A stretch of 64,000 nucleotides of DNA. Origin: DATAEE01 sp963725145 (GTDB lineage Bacteria > Acidobacteriota > Vicinamibacteria > Vicinamibacterales > 2-12-FULL-66-21). Below are positions 31,738-41,184 of the stretch, piece after piece. The position numbers were made by a program, and so were the translations under genes. Each line of letters begins with the position of its first letter. Position 1 is the first letter of the stretch. The DNA lies in assembly GCA_963725145.1 (NCBI GenBank), contig CAVRXL010000010.1, forward strand, positions 1,302,001-1,366,000. Reading direction: 5' to 3'. The notes under the pieces are model-generated. The model searched no databases, was not told the origin of the DNA, and worked only from the letters and a program-made list of their open reading frames with translations.

Positions 31738-34405
31738 TCGGCCCGCACCGGAGGCGGGCGATCCGCACAAACCGCTCCGCGACGACGTCCGGCTCCTGGG
31801 TGAACTGCTGGGCGAAGTCCTGCGCGGGCGGGAAGGGGAGTCGCTGCTCGAGCGGGTCGAGGAGGTCCGCGCGCTGGCGAAGCGCGCGCATGCCGGGGAT
31901 CCGGCTGCGTTTGAAGCGTTGGCCGATCTTCTGAGCGCGCTGCCAATCGCCGCGACGGTGCCGATCGCCCGCGCCTTCGCCCAGTTCCTCACGCTCGCCA
32001 ACATCGCCGAGCAGCACCATCGCATCCGCCGGCGTCGTGACTACGCGCGCGATCCGAGTCGACGTCCGCAGCCCGGGTCGTGTGCCGACGCCTTCGCGCG
32101 GTGGCGCGCCGCCGGACTGTCCGACGCGGCGCTGGCGGAGGCCGTGAACACGGTTCGCATCGAGCTCGTCCTCACGGCCCATCCGACCGAGATCGTCCGA
32201 CGCACGCTGCAGCAGGCGCAGCGCCGCATTGCGGACAGCCTCGCGGTCCGGGATCGGGTCGACCTGACGCCTGAGGAGGCAGACGCCGCTCTGGCCGCGC
32301 TCCGGCGCGAGGTCGCGACGGTGTGGCAGACGGAGGAAGTGCGCGGCCGACCGGTCTCACCGCTGGATGAGGTCCGTGGAGGGCTCGCTGTTTTCGAGCA
32401 GGTGCTCTGGGAAGCGCTGCCGCGCTACGTCCGGCAGATCGACCGCGCGCTCGGCGCGCCGCTCGCCGTGGATGCCGTCCCGCTTCGCTTTGGCTCCTGG
32501 ATCGGAGGGGACCGGGACGGGAATCCGAACGTCACGCCGGAGACGACGCGGCGGGCGACGTGGATGGCGCGATGGGTCGCGGCCAACTTGTATGCCGGTG
32601 AAATCGACTCGCTGCGCGCGGAGCTGTCAATCGGAGAAGCCAGCCCAGAGCTCCGGGGGATTGTCGGTGACGCGCCCGAGCCGTACCGGGCGTTGCTCCG
32701 CGACGTGCAGGCGAGGCTCCTTGCCACTCGTGCGTATGCGGCACGGTGCATCGAGCGCGAGACCGATCCCCCGGCCGCGCCAGTGCGGCTGTTCCTCGAC
32801 GTGGCCGAGCTCGCCGCGCCTCTCCGAATCTGCCATCGCTCGCTCGTGGAGACCGGGAATCGGAACATCGCCGACGGCCGTCTCACGGACATCCTCCGCC
32901 GCGTGGCCGCTTTCGGATTGACGCTCGCGCCTCTCGATCTCCGCCAGGAGGCGTCCCGCCACGTCGAAGCCATCGAGTGGATCGCCCGCGCGTGGCAGCT
33001 CGGACCGTTCGAGGGTGCGTCCGAGGGAGAGCGTATCGCAATGCTCCTTGGTGAGCTGGAGGGCGGGAGGCGAACGTTCGCGGATCTTCCAACGGACGCT
33101 CGGCCGATGCCGTCATCGGTCCGGGATCTGATCGACACCTTCCGGGTGGCGGCCGCTCTGCCCGCCGATTCGCTCGGCGCCTACGTGATTACCATGGCCA
33201 GCCGCGCCTCGGACGTGCTCGCGGTCGAGTGGCTGCAACAGCTCGCCGGTACTGCGGATCCACAGCGCGTGGTTCCGTTGTTCGAACGGATCGCAGACCT
33301 CCAGCGTGCCGGCGCCGTGCTCGACGCCCTGTTCACGCTGCCGTGGTATCGCGCGCGGATTGCCGGTCATCAGGAAGTCATGATCGGGTACTCCGACTCT
33401 GCGAAAGAGGCTGGACGCTTCGCCGCCGCGTGGGCCCTCTATCGCGCGCAGGAGCAGATCGTCGAGGCGGGCGCGCGACACGGCGTCCATCTGACCTTGT
33501 TTCACGGCCGTGGCGGCAGCGTCGGCCGCGGTGGCGGGCCGACGCACCTGGCGATTCGATCGCAGCCGCCCGGCTCGGTCGACGGACGCCTGCGTGTGAC
33601 CGAGCAGGGCGAGATGATCCAGGCGAAGTTCGGCCTCCCCGACATTGCCGTGAGGACGATGGAGGTGTACACGACCGCGACGCTCGAGGCGACGCTCATG
33701 CGGGCGCCGCAGCCTCCGTCCGAATGGCGCGCGGCCATGGACCGGCTGTCTGCGACGGCCACCACCTCGTACCGCGCGGTCGTGTACGAGAACGCCCGGT
33801 TCCTCGACTATTTTCACGCGGCGACGCCGGAGCCCGAGCTGCGCCGCGTCCACATCGGCAGCCGTCCGGCGCATCGAGGCGGCGGCTCCGGGCTCGAGAG
33901 CCTGCGCGCGATCCCGTGGCAGTTCGCCTGGACACAGACACGGCTGCTGCTGGCGTCCTGGCTCGGCGTCGACGAGGCCCTGGACGAGTCGATCGCGCAG
34001 GGGGACGCGGCGTTGCTGAGAGCGATGTACGAGCGCTGGCCGTTCTTTCAGTCGACGCTCGACCTGATCGAGATGGTGCTCGCGAAGGCCGACCCGCGGA
34101 TCGCCGCCGAATACGATCGGCGTCTCGTGCCGGGTGACCTTCAACCGCTCGGACACATGTTGCGCGCCCGTCTGGTGCGCGCCACCGCGTCCGTCCTGGC
34201 CGTCACGGGCCATCGCGAGCCGGTGGAGGCGACGCCCGTGATCCGTCGATCCATCGACGTGCGCAACCCGTACGTCGATCCCATCAATCTCGTCCAGATT
34301 GAGCTGCTCGCGCGTCTTCGACAGGGTGACCCGACGCCCGAGCTGATGCGCGCGTTTGTCGTGACGGTGAATGGCATCGCGGCAGGGCTCAGAAACACGG
34401 GCTGA
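31721..34405 (+). CDS. ppc: Phosphoenolpyruvate carboxylase
   Basis: The 894-residue enzyme forms oxaloacetate from PEP and bicarbonate. Key signatures are present: VLTAHPTEIVRRT (catalytic His154), GSWIGGDRDGNPNVT, MIGYSDSAKEAGRFAAAW, LFHGRGGSVGRGGGP (second signature, Arg and Gly loop) and the C-terminal NGIAAGLRNTG, which binds allosteric effectors and is complete. Length matches the bacterial-type enzyme. The start MQNSADRPAPEAGD at 31721 is the first in frame with coding character. It lies at the end of the amidase-thioesterase run. Confidence 0.95.
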   Translation: MQNSADRPAPEAGDPHKPLRDDVRLLGELLGEVLRGREGESLLERVEEVRALAKRAHAGDPAAFEALADLLSALPIAATVPIARAFAQFLTLANIAEQHHRIRRRRDYARDPSRRPQPGSCADAFARWRAAGLSDAALAEAVNTVRIELVLTAHPTEIVRRTLQQAQRRIADSLAVRDRVDLTPEEADAALAALRREVATVWQTEEVRGRPVSPLDEVRGGLAVFEQVLWEALPRYVRQIDRALGAPLAVDAVPLRFGSWIGGDRDGNPNVTPETTRRATWMARWVAANLYAGEIDSLRAELSIGEASPELRGIVGDAPEPYRALLRDVQARLLATRAYAARCIERETDPPAAPVRLFLDVAELAAPLRICHRSLVETGNRNIADGRLTDILRRVAAFGLTLAPLDLRQEASRHVEAIEWIARAWQLGPFEGASEGERIAMLLGELEGGRRTFADLPTDARPMPSSVRDLIDTFRVAAALPADSLGAYVITMASRASDVLAVEWLQQLAGTADPQRVVPLFERIADLQRAGAVLDALFTLPWYRARIAGHQEVMIGYSDSAKEAGRFAAAWALYRAQEQIVEAGARHGVHLTLFHGRGGSVGRGGGPTHLAIRSQPPGSVDGRLRVTEQGEMIQAKFGLPDIAVRTMEVYTTATLEATLMRAPQPPSEWRAAMDRLSATATTSYRAVVYENARFLDYFHAATPEPELRRVHIGSRPAHRGGGSGLESLRAIPWQFAWTQTRLLLASWLGVDEALDESIAQGDAALLRAMYERWPFFQSTLDLIEMVLAKADPRIAAEYDRRLVPGDLQPLGHMLRARLVRATASVLAVTGHREPVEATPVIRRSIDVRNPYVDPINLVQIELLARLRQGDPTPELMRAFVVTVNGIAAGLRNTG

Positions 34406-34408
34406 TCG

Positions 34409-36277
34409 TTATGGCAGCTCGACGCCGTACGACGTGATGCGCCAGGCGGCGCCCTCTTTGCGCCACATCAGGCGAAGAATGGGAGCGTCGCCGCTCCGGG
34501 TCTTGAACCGCATCGTCATGCCGAAGCCGTTGCCGTACTCGAGCGGCATCGGGTCGGGAATGGCGCTGCCCGCCGCCCGAGCCGCGCATTCCGCCGCGTC
34601 GGCGAGCGCGTTCGGAATACTCGAGAGGCTGAAGACGCGGGCGAACGGATGGTCCATCACCTTCGTCGCCGGGTGAATCGGCTCGGCCGCGGAGATCATC
34701 GCTTCGAGCTTTCCCGCGCTGACTCCTTTCCCGGCCGTCTCGAGAGCGGCCCGTAACCTCCGGCCGGCCTCCTCGGACGACGGGGCTGGCGGCTGGGATT
34801 CACCGCGCTCGAGGTTGTAGCAGTCATAGGCCTTTGGCGACAGAGAGGCGAACGCGGCGTCGTAGTTCTTGCGGACCAGCCAGTTTTCGAGAAAGCTGCG
34901 GCCTGCCTGGACCAGCGTCGGATCGGCGGCGATGCGTGGAGCCTTGGACGTGGGTACGGCGTCTGGCGCCGGTACCTTCTCATCCTCCGAACCGACCTTC
35001 CACGACACGATCTTCCAGTAGCCATCGTCTTTGGCCCACAGCAGCGCGACCGGATCGTCCTTTCGCCCGGCGACTAGGAACGTCGCGCCGGCATAGTTGC
35101 CGTATTCGCGTTTGACGCTGTCGGGATCGTCGAGCGTCAGCCGGCTTTCGCAGTCGAACTTCACCGCCACGTCGTCGGGGATCGAGTAGATGACGAACTG
35201 CGCGTGATGCGGCTGCCGGACGACGCGCACCATCGGCGCCGCGAAGCGCGTGCCGACGATGAGTCCGTCGAGAGAGCTGTGCGGTCCGAGGGAATCGTAC
35301 GCAGCCTTCAAGTTGGTCATCAGCTGGAACGGCGCCACGCCGCGGTCGAAGTCCGCCGGGTTGTCGCTGTCCTGCGCGAGGCAGGCGTACGACCGATCCG
35401 AGACGTAGCCCATGGCCGCGATGATGTTGCCTTCGACCAGCCAGGCAGTCAGGAAGTCGTTGGCCATGACCTCGATGTTCTTCCGGCCGGCGCGCGGCGT
35501 CCTGATTCTCTCCAACGTGCCGGAGCTCGCGTCGGCCGGCGCGGGCGCAGACTGCTGGCGGCTGCCGAAGAAGCCTCGCCACCAGTTCTGAAAACCGCTC
35601 CAGCGGTTTGTGTGCTTGTCGTAGTTGCTGCCGGCGCGGACGTCCGAGTTCGAGGCGGTCAAGTGGCCGTTGAATAACCCTACTGGAAAGGCCGACGCGC
35701 GGTAGTCGACGTCGATGTCGGCCCGGCGGGCATCGAGCGCCACGGAGAACTGGATCGACGGCGCGCCGCTCCGCTCGCGATAGCTCGTCGGAAATCCCTG
35801 GTGATAGACGGCGTTGTCGGCCGTGCGCTTGAACTGCTGCGAGCGCCCGAGCGTGTCGAGCGCGCCTGAGACGAGCCGGACGTACATCCGGAACTGCCGG
35901 TCGCTGGGCGCTCCCGCGACCTCACCCCTGATCGAATCCACCTGCTCGACGAGCGCGAGCGCGTCGCCGAGGCTCGCGCCGGCGCGGTCGGTCAGCTGCG
36001 TCGTCATGAGCGCGTGCGTGACCGCGTCGAACGTCGTCTTCGTGGACAGGCTGAGAAACTCGTCGTAGAACGGCCCGGCCTCGACCTTCTGGCCGGTCTT
36101 CGCGACGAACCGGCTCACCCAGTTGTCGATCAGCTTCTGGCGGCGGGGTTCCAGGCCCGAGTAGGCGCCGCCGAAGCGAGGGGGCTGCTGCTGGGCGGGC
36201 GTGATCTGGATCGCGATGGCCACAATCGACAGGACCCACAGCGGGAGAGCGCTATTGCGGGCGCGAGGCGAAGTCAT
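34409..36277 (-). CDS. Large exported protein of unknown function
   Basis: The 622-residue product has a signal peptide (residues 10-29, ending AQQQPP). The mature part contains two similar-looking segments, one near residues 240-420 (NDFLTAWLVEGNIIAAMGYVS, YACLAQD) and one near 480-620 (RSFLENWLVRKNYDAAFASLS, YDCYNLE). Each has a FLxxWLV helix followed by a Cys-bearing loop, which suggests an internal duplication. Strands with KIVSWKVG and RITSYGVEL end each half, as in NTF2-like domains. No family assignment. It is convergent with the ppc gene with only 3 bases between the stops. Confidence 0.65.
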   Translation of the reverse strand: MTSPRARNSALPLWVLSIVAIAIQITPAQQQPPRFGGAYSGLEPRRQKLIDNWVSRFVAKTGQKVEAGPFYDEFLSLSTKTTFDAVTHALMTTQLTDRAGASLGDALALVEQVDSIRGEVAGAPSDRQFRMYVRLVSGALDTLGRSQQFKRTADNAVYHQGFPTSYRERSGAPSIQFSVALDARRADIDVDYRASAFPVGLFNGHLTASNSDVRAGSNYDKHTNRWSGFQNWWRGFFGSRQQSAPAPADASSGTLERIRTPRAGRKNIEVMANDFLTAWLVEGNIIAAMGYVSDRSYACLAQDSDNPADFDRGVAPFQLMTNLKAAYDSLGPHSSLDGLIVGTRFAAPMVRVVRQPHHAQFVIYSIPDDVAVKFDCESRLTLDDPDSVKREYGNYAGATFLVAGRKDDPVALLWAKDDGYWKIVSWKVGSEDEKVPAPDAVPTSKAPRIAADPTLVQAGRSFLENWLVRKNYDAAFASLSPKAYDCYNLERGESQPPAPSSEEAGRRLRAALETAGKGVSAGKLEAMISAAEPIHPATKVMDHPFARVFSLSSIPNALADAAECAARAAGSAIPDPMPLEYGNGFGMTMRFKTRSGDAPILRLMWRKEGAAWRITSYGVELP

Positions 36278-36333
36278 AGTCGGCTCACCGTCCTTTGTCG
36301 CAGGTGCAGAACGATATCAAAGGACCGTGTACT

Positions 36334-36512
36334 CCTAAAGTCCAATTGCCTTGCTCGTTTGCAGGATAGTCAGGATACTAAGGTCGCCCGTCGGGCAGCG
36401 GATGCCGCGATCGGCCGTAGCGGCCAGACCCGAAGACCGCGGTTTAGCGCCTCGAATACTGCGCACCCTGCCTGGAAGAGGGTTCGGCCAGGCCTTGGAC
36501 TAAGGTCCAACT
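36334..36512. promoter_or_regulatory. Three CTAARGTC direct repeats upstream of the Mla operon
   Basis: The roughly 295-base gap between the exported-protein gene and the Mla operon holds CCTAAAGTCCAATT (36334-36347), ACTAAGGTCGCCCG (from 36377) and ACTAAGGTCCAACT (36499-36512). The first and third share CTAARGTCCAA. They could be sites for one regulator that acts on the divergent genes. I see no RNA gene or other structure in the gap. Confidence 0.35.
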
Positions 36513-36572
36513 AGCGAGCCGCGAACCCTGCGACTACGCTCCGTCCTACTGCGACAAGAGAAGGTGGCGGCC

Positions 36573-37697
36573 ATGGGCGTCGCCGTTCGAGCCGAGCGGC
36601 AAGGAGACCGCGGGCGTCTGGTACCCGCCGGTCCGTTCGATCTGGCCCACGCGACGGCGGTGGCGCGGGCCGTGGAGAACGCCCAGCCCGGCGTCGAGGG
36701 CTGCCGCGCGATCGAAGTCGATCTCGCGCATCTCGATCGAATCGACGGTACCGGCGCCGTCCTGCTGGCGCGGCTTCTCGATCGGCTGGACGCGGAGGGG
36801 GAGCGCACGCGGGTCGTGGCGGAGCAGAACCCGGAAGCCGCGCGGCTGATCGCCCTCTATCGCGAGCGCCGGGCGGATCATCCGGCGGCCCGAACGCGCG
36901 CGATGACCACGCTGATGCGGATCGGCGCGACCGCCGCGTGGCTGCCGGGCCGGGTGAGCGACGCGCTCGATTTCGCAGGTCGATGCGTGGTCGCGGTGCC
37001 GAAAACGGCGGCCTCACCGCGCTCGGTCGACTGGCGCTCGCTTCCAAGGCTCCTGCAGGAGATCGGCGCGGACGCCCTCCTCGTCACCGGCGCAGCCAAC
37101 CTGCTCATCGGCCTCATCATCGGATTTCTCGGCGTCTCGCAGCTCGGGCGCTTCGGCGCGGTCGCCTTTGTCCCCGAGCTCGTCGTCGTCGCACACTTCC
37201 GCGAGCTCGGCCCGCTGGTCACGGCGATCGTCGTGGCGGGCCGATCGGGCGCCGGCCTCGCGTCGGAGCTCGCCACGATGAAGGTGTCGGAGGAGATCGA
37301 CGCCTTGCGCGCCATGGGATTCGATCCCGTGCGATGGCTGGTCGTGCCCCGCTGCCTCGCGCTCGTCATCGTGGTGCCGCTGCTGACCTGGATCGGCGAC
37401 CTGCTGGCGCTCATCGGCGGCTTCCTGGCGACGAGCGCGGTCACGGACATGCCGCAGCGCGCCTACGTCCTCGCAACCACGGAGGCGATCACCGGGGGCC
37501 ACCTGATGAGTGGCCTGATCAAGACCCCGTTTCTCGCCCTCGCCATCGGGCTCATCGCCTGCAGTCAGGGGCTGTCGGCGCAGGGCGGCGCCGCCGCCGT
37601 CGGCGCCCGAACCACGACCGCGGTGGTTCTGTCGATCCTGGGCGTGATCGTGGTCAACTCCGTCTTCACGCTCTTCTACACGCTCATGGGCTCCTGA
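36573..37697 (+). CDS. mlaE: MlaE-type lipid ABC permease with N-terminal STAS domain
   Basis: ATG 36573 is preferred over GTG 36564 because AGAGAAGG ends 8 bases before it. The 374-residue protein has a STAS domain at residues 1-105 (LVPAGPFDLAHATAV, VDLAHLDRIDGTGAVLLARLL) fused to an MlaE permease (about 150-370) with ANLLIGLIIGFLGVSQL, VAGRSGAGLASELATMKVSEEIDALRAMG and the closing VNSVFTLFYTLM. In E. coli the STAS partner MlaB is separate; here it is joined. The operon continues with ATPase, MCE protein and lipoprotein, so it likely moves phospholipids between inner and outer membrane. Confidence 0.92.
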   Translation: MGVAVRAERQGDRGRLVPAGPFDLAHATAVARAVENAQPGVEGCRAIEVDLAHLDRIDGTGAVLLARLLDRLDAEGERTRVVAEQNPEAARLIALYRERRADHPAARTRAMTTLMRIGATAAWLPGRVSDALDFAGRCVVAVPKTAASPRSVDWRSLPRLLQEIGADALLVTGAANLLIGLIIGFLGVSQLGRFGAVAFVPELVVVAHFRELGPLVTAIVVAGRSGAGLASELATMKVSEEIDALRAMGFDPVRWLVVPRCLALVIVVPLLTWIGDLLALIGGFLATSAVTDMPQRAYVLATTEAITGGHLMSGLIKTPFLALAIGLIACSQGLSAQGGAAAVGARTTTAVVLSILGVIVVNSVFTLFYTLMGS

Positions 37698-37699
37698 CC

Positions 37700-38494
37700 A
37701 TGCAGCCGCCGAGACCCCCCTCCGCGACGGCCACGGCGCGCAAGCCGCACATCGTCGTTGACGATCTGCGAATCGGCTGGGGGTCGCGTGTGCTCATGGA
37801 GCACGTCAGCTTCCAGATTCAGCGCGGAACGACCTTCGCGATACTCGGCGGCTCGGGAAGCGGCAAGAGCACGCTGCTGCGGTATCTGATCGGCCTCGAG
37901 CGGCCGATGTCCGGCCGAATCGACATCGACGGGATCGGCGAGCCGCATCTCTACGAGGGCGTGCCGCCGTTCGGCGTGCTCTTTCAGTCAGGCGCGCTCT
38001 TCAGCTCTCTGACGCTGGCGGAGAACCTCGCGCTTCCACTGACGACATGGACGTCTATCCGCGGCGCGACCGTGCGGGAGCTCTGCCAGGCGAAACTCGA
38101 TCTCGTCGGCCTCGGCGCGTTCGCCGAGCACCTGCCCGGAGAGATCTCGGGCGGCATGAAGAAGCGCGCCGGTATTGCCCGCGCCATGATGCTCGAGCCC
38201 GATCTGCTGTTCTTCGACGAGCCGTCGGCCGGCCTCGATCCCATCACCGCGGTGGAGCTCGACCAGCTGATCGTCATGCTCAGCCGCGACCTGGGCATCA
38301 CCATCGTCATCGTGACGCACGAGCTGCCGAGCATCTTTCTCGTGGCCAACCACTGCATCGTCCTGGACAAGGTGGCAAAGGGGATCGTGGCACAGGGAGA
38401 TCCGAACACGCTGCGCGACGAGTCGACGATTCCGTTCGTGCACAACTTCTTCACCCGGTCGTCTCCAGACGTGTCCGCGAACCAAGGAAGGTGA
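37700..38494 (+). CDS. mlaF: MlaF-type lipid-transport ABC ATPase
   Basis: The start is ATG 37700, 2 bases after the permease stop; the longer frame is inside the permease gene. The 264-residue ATPase has Walker A GGSGSGKST (Lys56), a Q-loop at FGVLFQSGALFSSLT, the signature ISGGMKKRAGIARAMM, Walker B LLFFDEPSAGLDP and the H-loop THELP. The LFQSGALF and SGGMKKR forms are typical of MlaF rather than other ABC ATPases. It energises the MlaE permease. Confidence 0.95.
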   Translation: MQPPRPPSATATARKPHIVVDDLRIGWGSRVLMEHVSFQIQRGTTFAILGGSGSGKSTLLRYLIGLERPMSGRIDIDGIGEPHLYEGVPPFGVLFQSGALFSSLTLAENLALPLTTWTSIRGATVRELCQAKLDLVGLGAFAEHLPGEISGGMKKRAGIARAMMLEPDLLFFDEPSAGLDPITAVELDQLIVMLSRDLGITIVIVTHELPSIFLVANHCIVLDKVAKGIVAQGDPNTLRDESTIPFVHNFFTRSSPDVSANQGR

Positions 38495-38497
38495 CCG

Positions 38498-39467
38498 ATG
38501 GCGGTCGACAAGAGCTACGCGCGGCTTGGACTGTTCGTGGTGGTGGCCCTCGTTGTCCTCCTCGCCACGGCATTTCTCTTCATTCAACGCATGAGGAGCC
38601 GCGCCGTGATCGAGATGGTCACCTATACGAGGGACAACGTCAGTGGCCTGGATGTCTCGAGTCCCGGTGCGGTACAGGGGGGTGCCGGTGGGCCGCGTCA
38701 GCGAGTTGCGCGTGGACCCAGCGCGCGAGCACCATCGAGATCGACTTCGAGGTGTTCCTCGACCGGCTCAACACCATTGGCGCGAACGTCGAGCGGATCC
38801 GCCGGACGGCCGATCTCGAAGGCATGTTCCCCAACGCTTCGCGCGCAAGTCGTGTCTAACCCGGTGACCGGAGAGGCGTACTTGCTGCTCGATGCGCCGG
38901 CGAATCCCCCGCCGCCGATCGCGCTCGGCTTCACACCGGATCGGGCGTATATCCCGTCGATGCCCTCGCCGTTCTCGACGGTGCAGGATCGACTGCCCGA
39001 GCTCATGGAACGAGCCGAAGCGACGCTGGAGACGCTCAGGGACATTATCGCCAGGGTGCCCGACAGTCTCGACCGGAGCGACCGGTTCTTCACGAGCCTC
39101 GAGCGCGTCATCAAGGAGAGCGACCTGCCCGCGCTCAGCGCCGACTCGCGAAAGTTCTTCGCGGCGACCAGCGCGCAGATCGACAAGATGACGGCGGACC
39201 TCAACGGGTTGGTCGGCACCGGGGGGACACTGATGAGCTTCGCCGACGAGGCGCGCGCCGCGATCAACGACGCGGATCTTCGTGGGGTCGGCCAAGTCGA
39301 CTCGGGCCGCGATGGATCAGACGGCGCTGGCGGCCGAGGATCTCCGGCGCGCTCTGCCCGGCATTCGCGATTCGCTCGAACAACTGCGTCGGCTCGCGCG
39401 GCAGATCGAGGAGCAGCCGGAGTCGATGGTCTACGGTCCACGGCCTCCGCCGGCGAAGCGTCCATGA
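38498..39467 (+). pseudogene. mlaD: MlaD-type MCE-domain protein, broken by four frameshifts
   Basis: The gene starts 3 bases after mlaF with an N-terminal membrane helix (LGLFVVVALVVLLATAFLF). The MCE domain follows in pieces: NVSGLDVSSP, then VRYRGVPVGRVSELRVD in the next frame, STIEIDFEVFLDRLNTIG in the third, and TLRAQVVSNPVTGEAYLLLD back in the first. A coiled-coil tail ends in another frame with MDQTALAAEDLRRALPGI. The shifts lie near 38664, 38724, 38833 and 39285, and each is explained by one extra base. Joined frames have no stop codons. The rest of the operon is intact, so sequencing error is a serious alternative to decay. Confidence 0.88.
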
Positions 39468-40063
39468 ATTTCATGTCGCGTTCAGCTGTCTTTCTGCTCA
39501 TGGCGGTAACGGTCCTATCGGCAGGCGCCTGCCAGTTGCGGCGCCCCGACACGGTGCCGATCCGGATGATCGAGCCGCAGCTCGTCGAGCCATCAGCGGC
39601 CGAGCGAGCGAATCAGGGGAACGGCGCCAACATCGTCGCCGTCCGCCTCCTCGATACCCAGGCACGCGAACACATCGGCCGTCACGTGCTTCTTCAGCAA
39701 CCGGATGGTGAGCTGACCGAAGACGCCGTGTGGCAATGGACAGCCGCGCCACACCGGTACCTGGACACGGCGCTCCGCCTCGAGTTGACGTCCAATCCCA
39801 CCTTTCGTCTCGTCGATACCTCCAGCGCCCCGGCGCTCGCGACGACGCTCCTGGCCTGGCATCTCGAGTCCGCCCCGCAGACGCAACTCGTCGGGGCGGT
39901 CGAGTTCCAGTTCACCGGACCTGACCGTGTGGTTCACACGCAGGTGGTCCGAGCAAGTGAGCCGGTGTCTGGGGAGCTCCCGGGCAACCTTCCCGCCGCC
40001 GCGGGCCGCCTGCTGCGCCGTCTCGTGCTCGAATGCCTGATGCGCGTCGCGCGTGAACGATGA
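39464..40063 (+). CDS. PqiC/ABC-type transport auxiliary lipoprotein
   Basis: ATG 39464 overlaps the mlaD stop (ATGA), giving 199 residues. The N-terminus is a signal of lipoprotein type (SAVFLLMAVTVLSAGACQL), with Ala rather than Leu at -3 of the lipobox. The domain matches the PqiC/DUF330 auxiliary component: LDTQAREHIGRHVLLQQPDGELTEDAVWQW, LDTALRLELTSNPTFRLVD and LAWHLESAPQTQLVGAVEFQFTG. In PqiABC and related MCE systems this lipoprotein sits in the outer membrane and caps the lipid conduit. Its presence completes the transport operon. Confidence 0.87.
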   Translation: MNFMSRSAVFLLMAVTVLSAGACQLRRPDTVPIRMIEPQLVEPSAAERANQGNGANIVAVRLLDTQAREHIGRHVLLQQPDGELTEDAVWQWTAAPHRYLDTALRLELTSNPTFRLVDTSSAPALATTLLAWHLESAPQTQLVGAVEFQFTGPDRVVHTQVVRASEPVSGELPGNLPAAAGRLLRRLVLECLMRVARER

Positions 40064-40221
40064 GCTAGCCCCAACCTGAGCAATTGTCGGATGCCGCCTC
40101 GGGAATACGAGTTGCAACCCGGCACCGTCGTGGCACAGGTGCCGAAATATCGGCCCGACGGGCCTGTATGACTCTCGTCGCTAGCCGCGGAACTGCCACT
40201 TCGCGGCAGTGAATTTCCGAC

Positions 40222-41184
40222 ATGAGGTCCTGCCCAGGCGTCACCGTCGTGATTCCCTGCTTCAACCAGGCGCGCTTTCTGCCCGCGGCCGTCGCCAGCG
40301 TTCGCTCTCAGCACCATCCGAACGTCGAATGCCTTGTCGTGAACGATGGTTCAACCGACGACACGGCCAGCGTGGCGGCAACACTGGGCGTCCGGGTTTA
40401 CCAGCAGTCGAACAAGGGCGTCGCGGAGGCGCGCAATGTCGGCCTTGCCGCCGCCCGAAGAGAGCTCGTCGTGTTTCTCGATGCCGACGACGAGCTGCTG
40501 CCCGACGCGGTCGCGGCCAGTGTCGAGGAGCTGACATCGAACCCGACCGCCGCGGCAGTCGTCGGCCGATGCCAGGCGATCGACGTAAACGGAGGGCCTT
40601 TACGGACGCTCCACCATCACGTCGATGCATCCCGTCTCTACGACGAGTGGCTCTCCTGGAACTTCGTCTGGACACCAGGCGCCGCGATGTTCAGAAAGCA
40701 AGCGCTCGAAGAGATCGGAGGGTTTCCCCCTGATCTCGGGCCCGCGGCGGACTACGCAGTGTATTTGCGGCTCGCGCGGACCGGCCGCGTACGCTTCGTC
40801 GCCAGGGACCTGGTGCGGTACCGGCAGCACGAGAGAAGCATGTCCCGCGAACCGGCGCTGATGCTGCGGTCGACGCTCGCCGTGCTGCGGCGCGAGGGGC
40901 GTGAGGCGCGCGCGTTAGTACGGAAACGCCTCCGTCGAGGTCGCAGAAGCTGGTGCGCGTGGTACGGAGAGCAGATCGTCGATCGGCTCCGGGCGGACTG
41001 GCGCGCGGGCCGCCGCGGCTGGGCCCAGATGCGAGCTGCGCTCACGCTCGCGGGGCGCTGCCCCAGGACGCTGCTTCACCATACGACGCACAAAGCGGGT
41101 CTGGTTCTGAGACCGCTCTGGCAACGCGGTGCAGCGCCGTTCCGATCCCTCCTCGGCAGCCGGCGGCGGAGGCTGGTGCCGTGA
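40222..41184 (+). CDS. Family 2 glycosyltransferase
   Basis: The 320-residue protein has the GT-A signature: VTVVIPCFNQARFLPAAVAS, VVNDGSTDDT (nucleotide-binding Asp), the metal-binding VVFLDADDELLPD, and the acceptor loop FPPDLGPAADYAVYLRLA where the usual ED is AD. The C-terminal 100 residues are basic and helical. It starts a chain of five genes with overlapping or one-base-spaced junctions. The sugar donor and acceptor cannot be told from sequence; a role in a surface polysaccharide is inferred from the exporter nearby. Confidence 0.92.
   Translation: MRSCPGVTVVIPCFNQARFLPAAVASVRSQHHPNVECLVVNDGSTDDTASVAATLGVRVYQQSNKGVAEARNVGLAAARRELVVFLDADDELLPDAVAASVEELTSNPTAAAVVGRCQAIDVNGGPLRTLHHHVDASRLYDEWLSWNFVWTPGAAMFRKQALEEIGGFPPDLGPAADYAVYLRLARTGRVRFVARDLVRYRQHERSMSREPALMLRSTLAVLRREGREARALVRKRLRRGRRSWCAWYGEQIVDRLRADWRAGRRGWAQMRAALTLAGRCPRTLLHHTTHKAGLVLRPLWQRGAAPFRSLLGSRRRRLVP

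Noticed and set aside
40152..40164. Hairpin GGCCC-GAC-GGGCC as a terminator after the Mla operon
   Set aside because: The stem is only five bases and no T-run follows.
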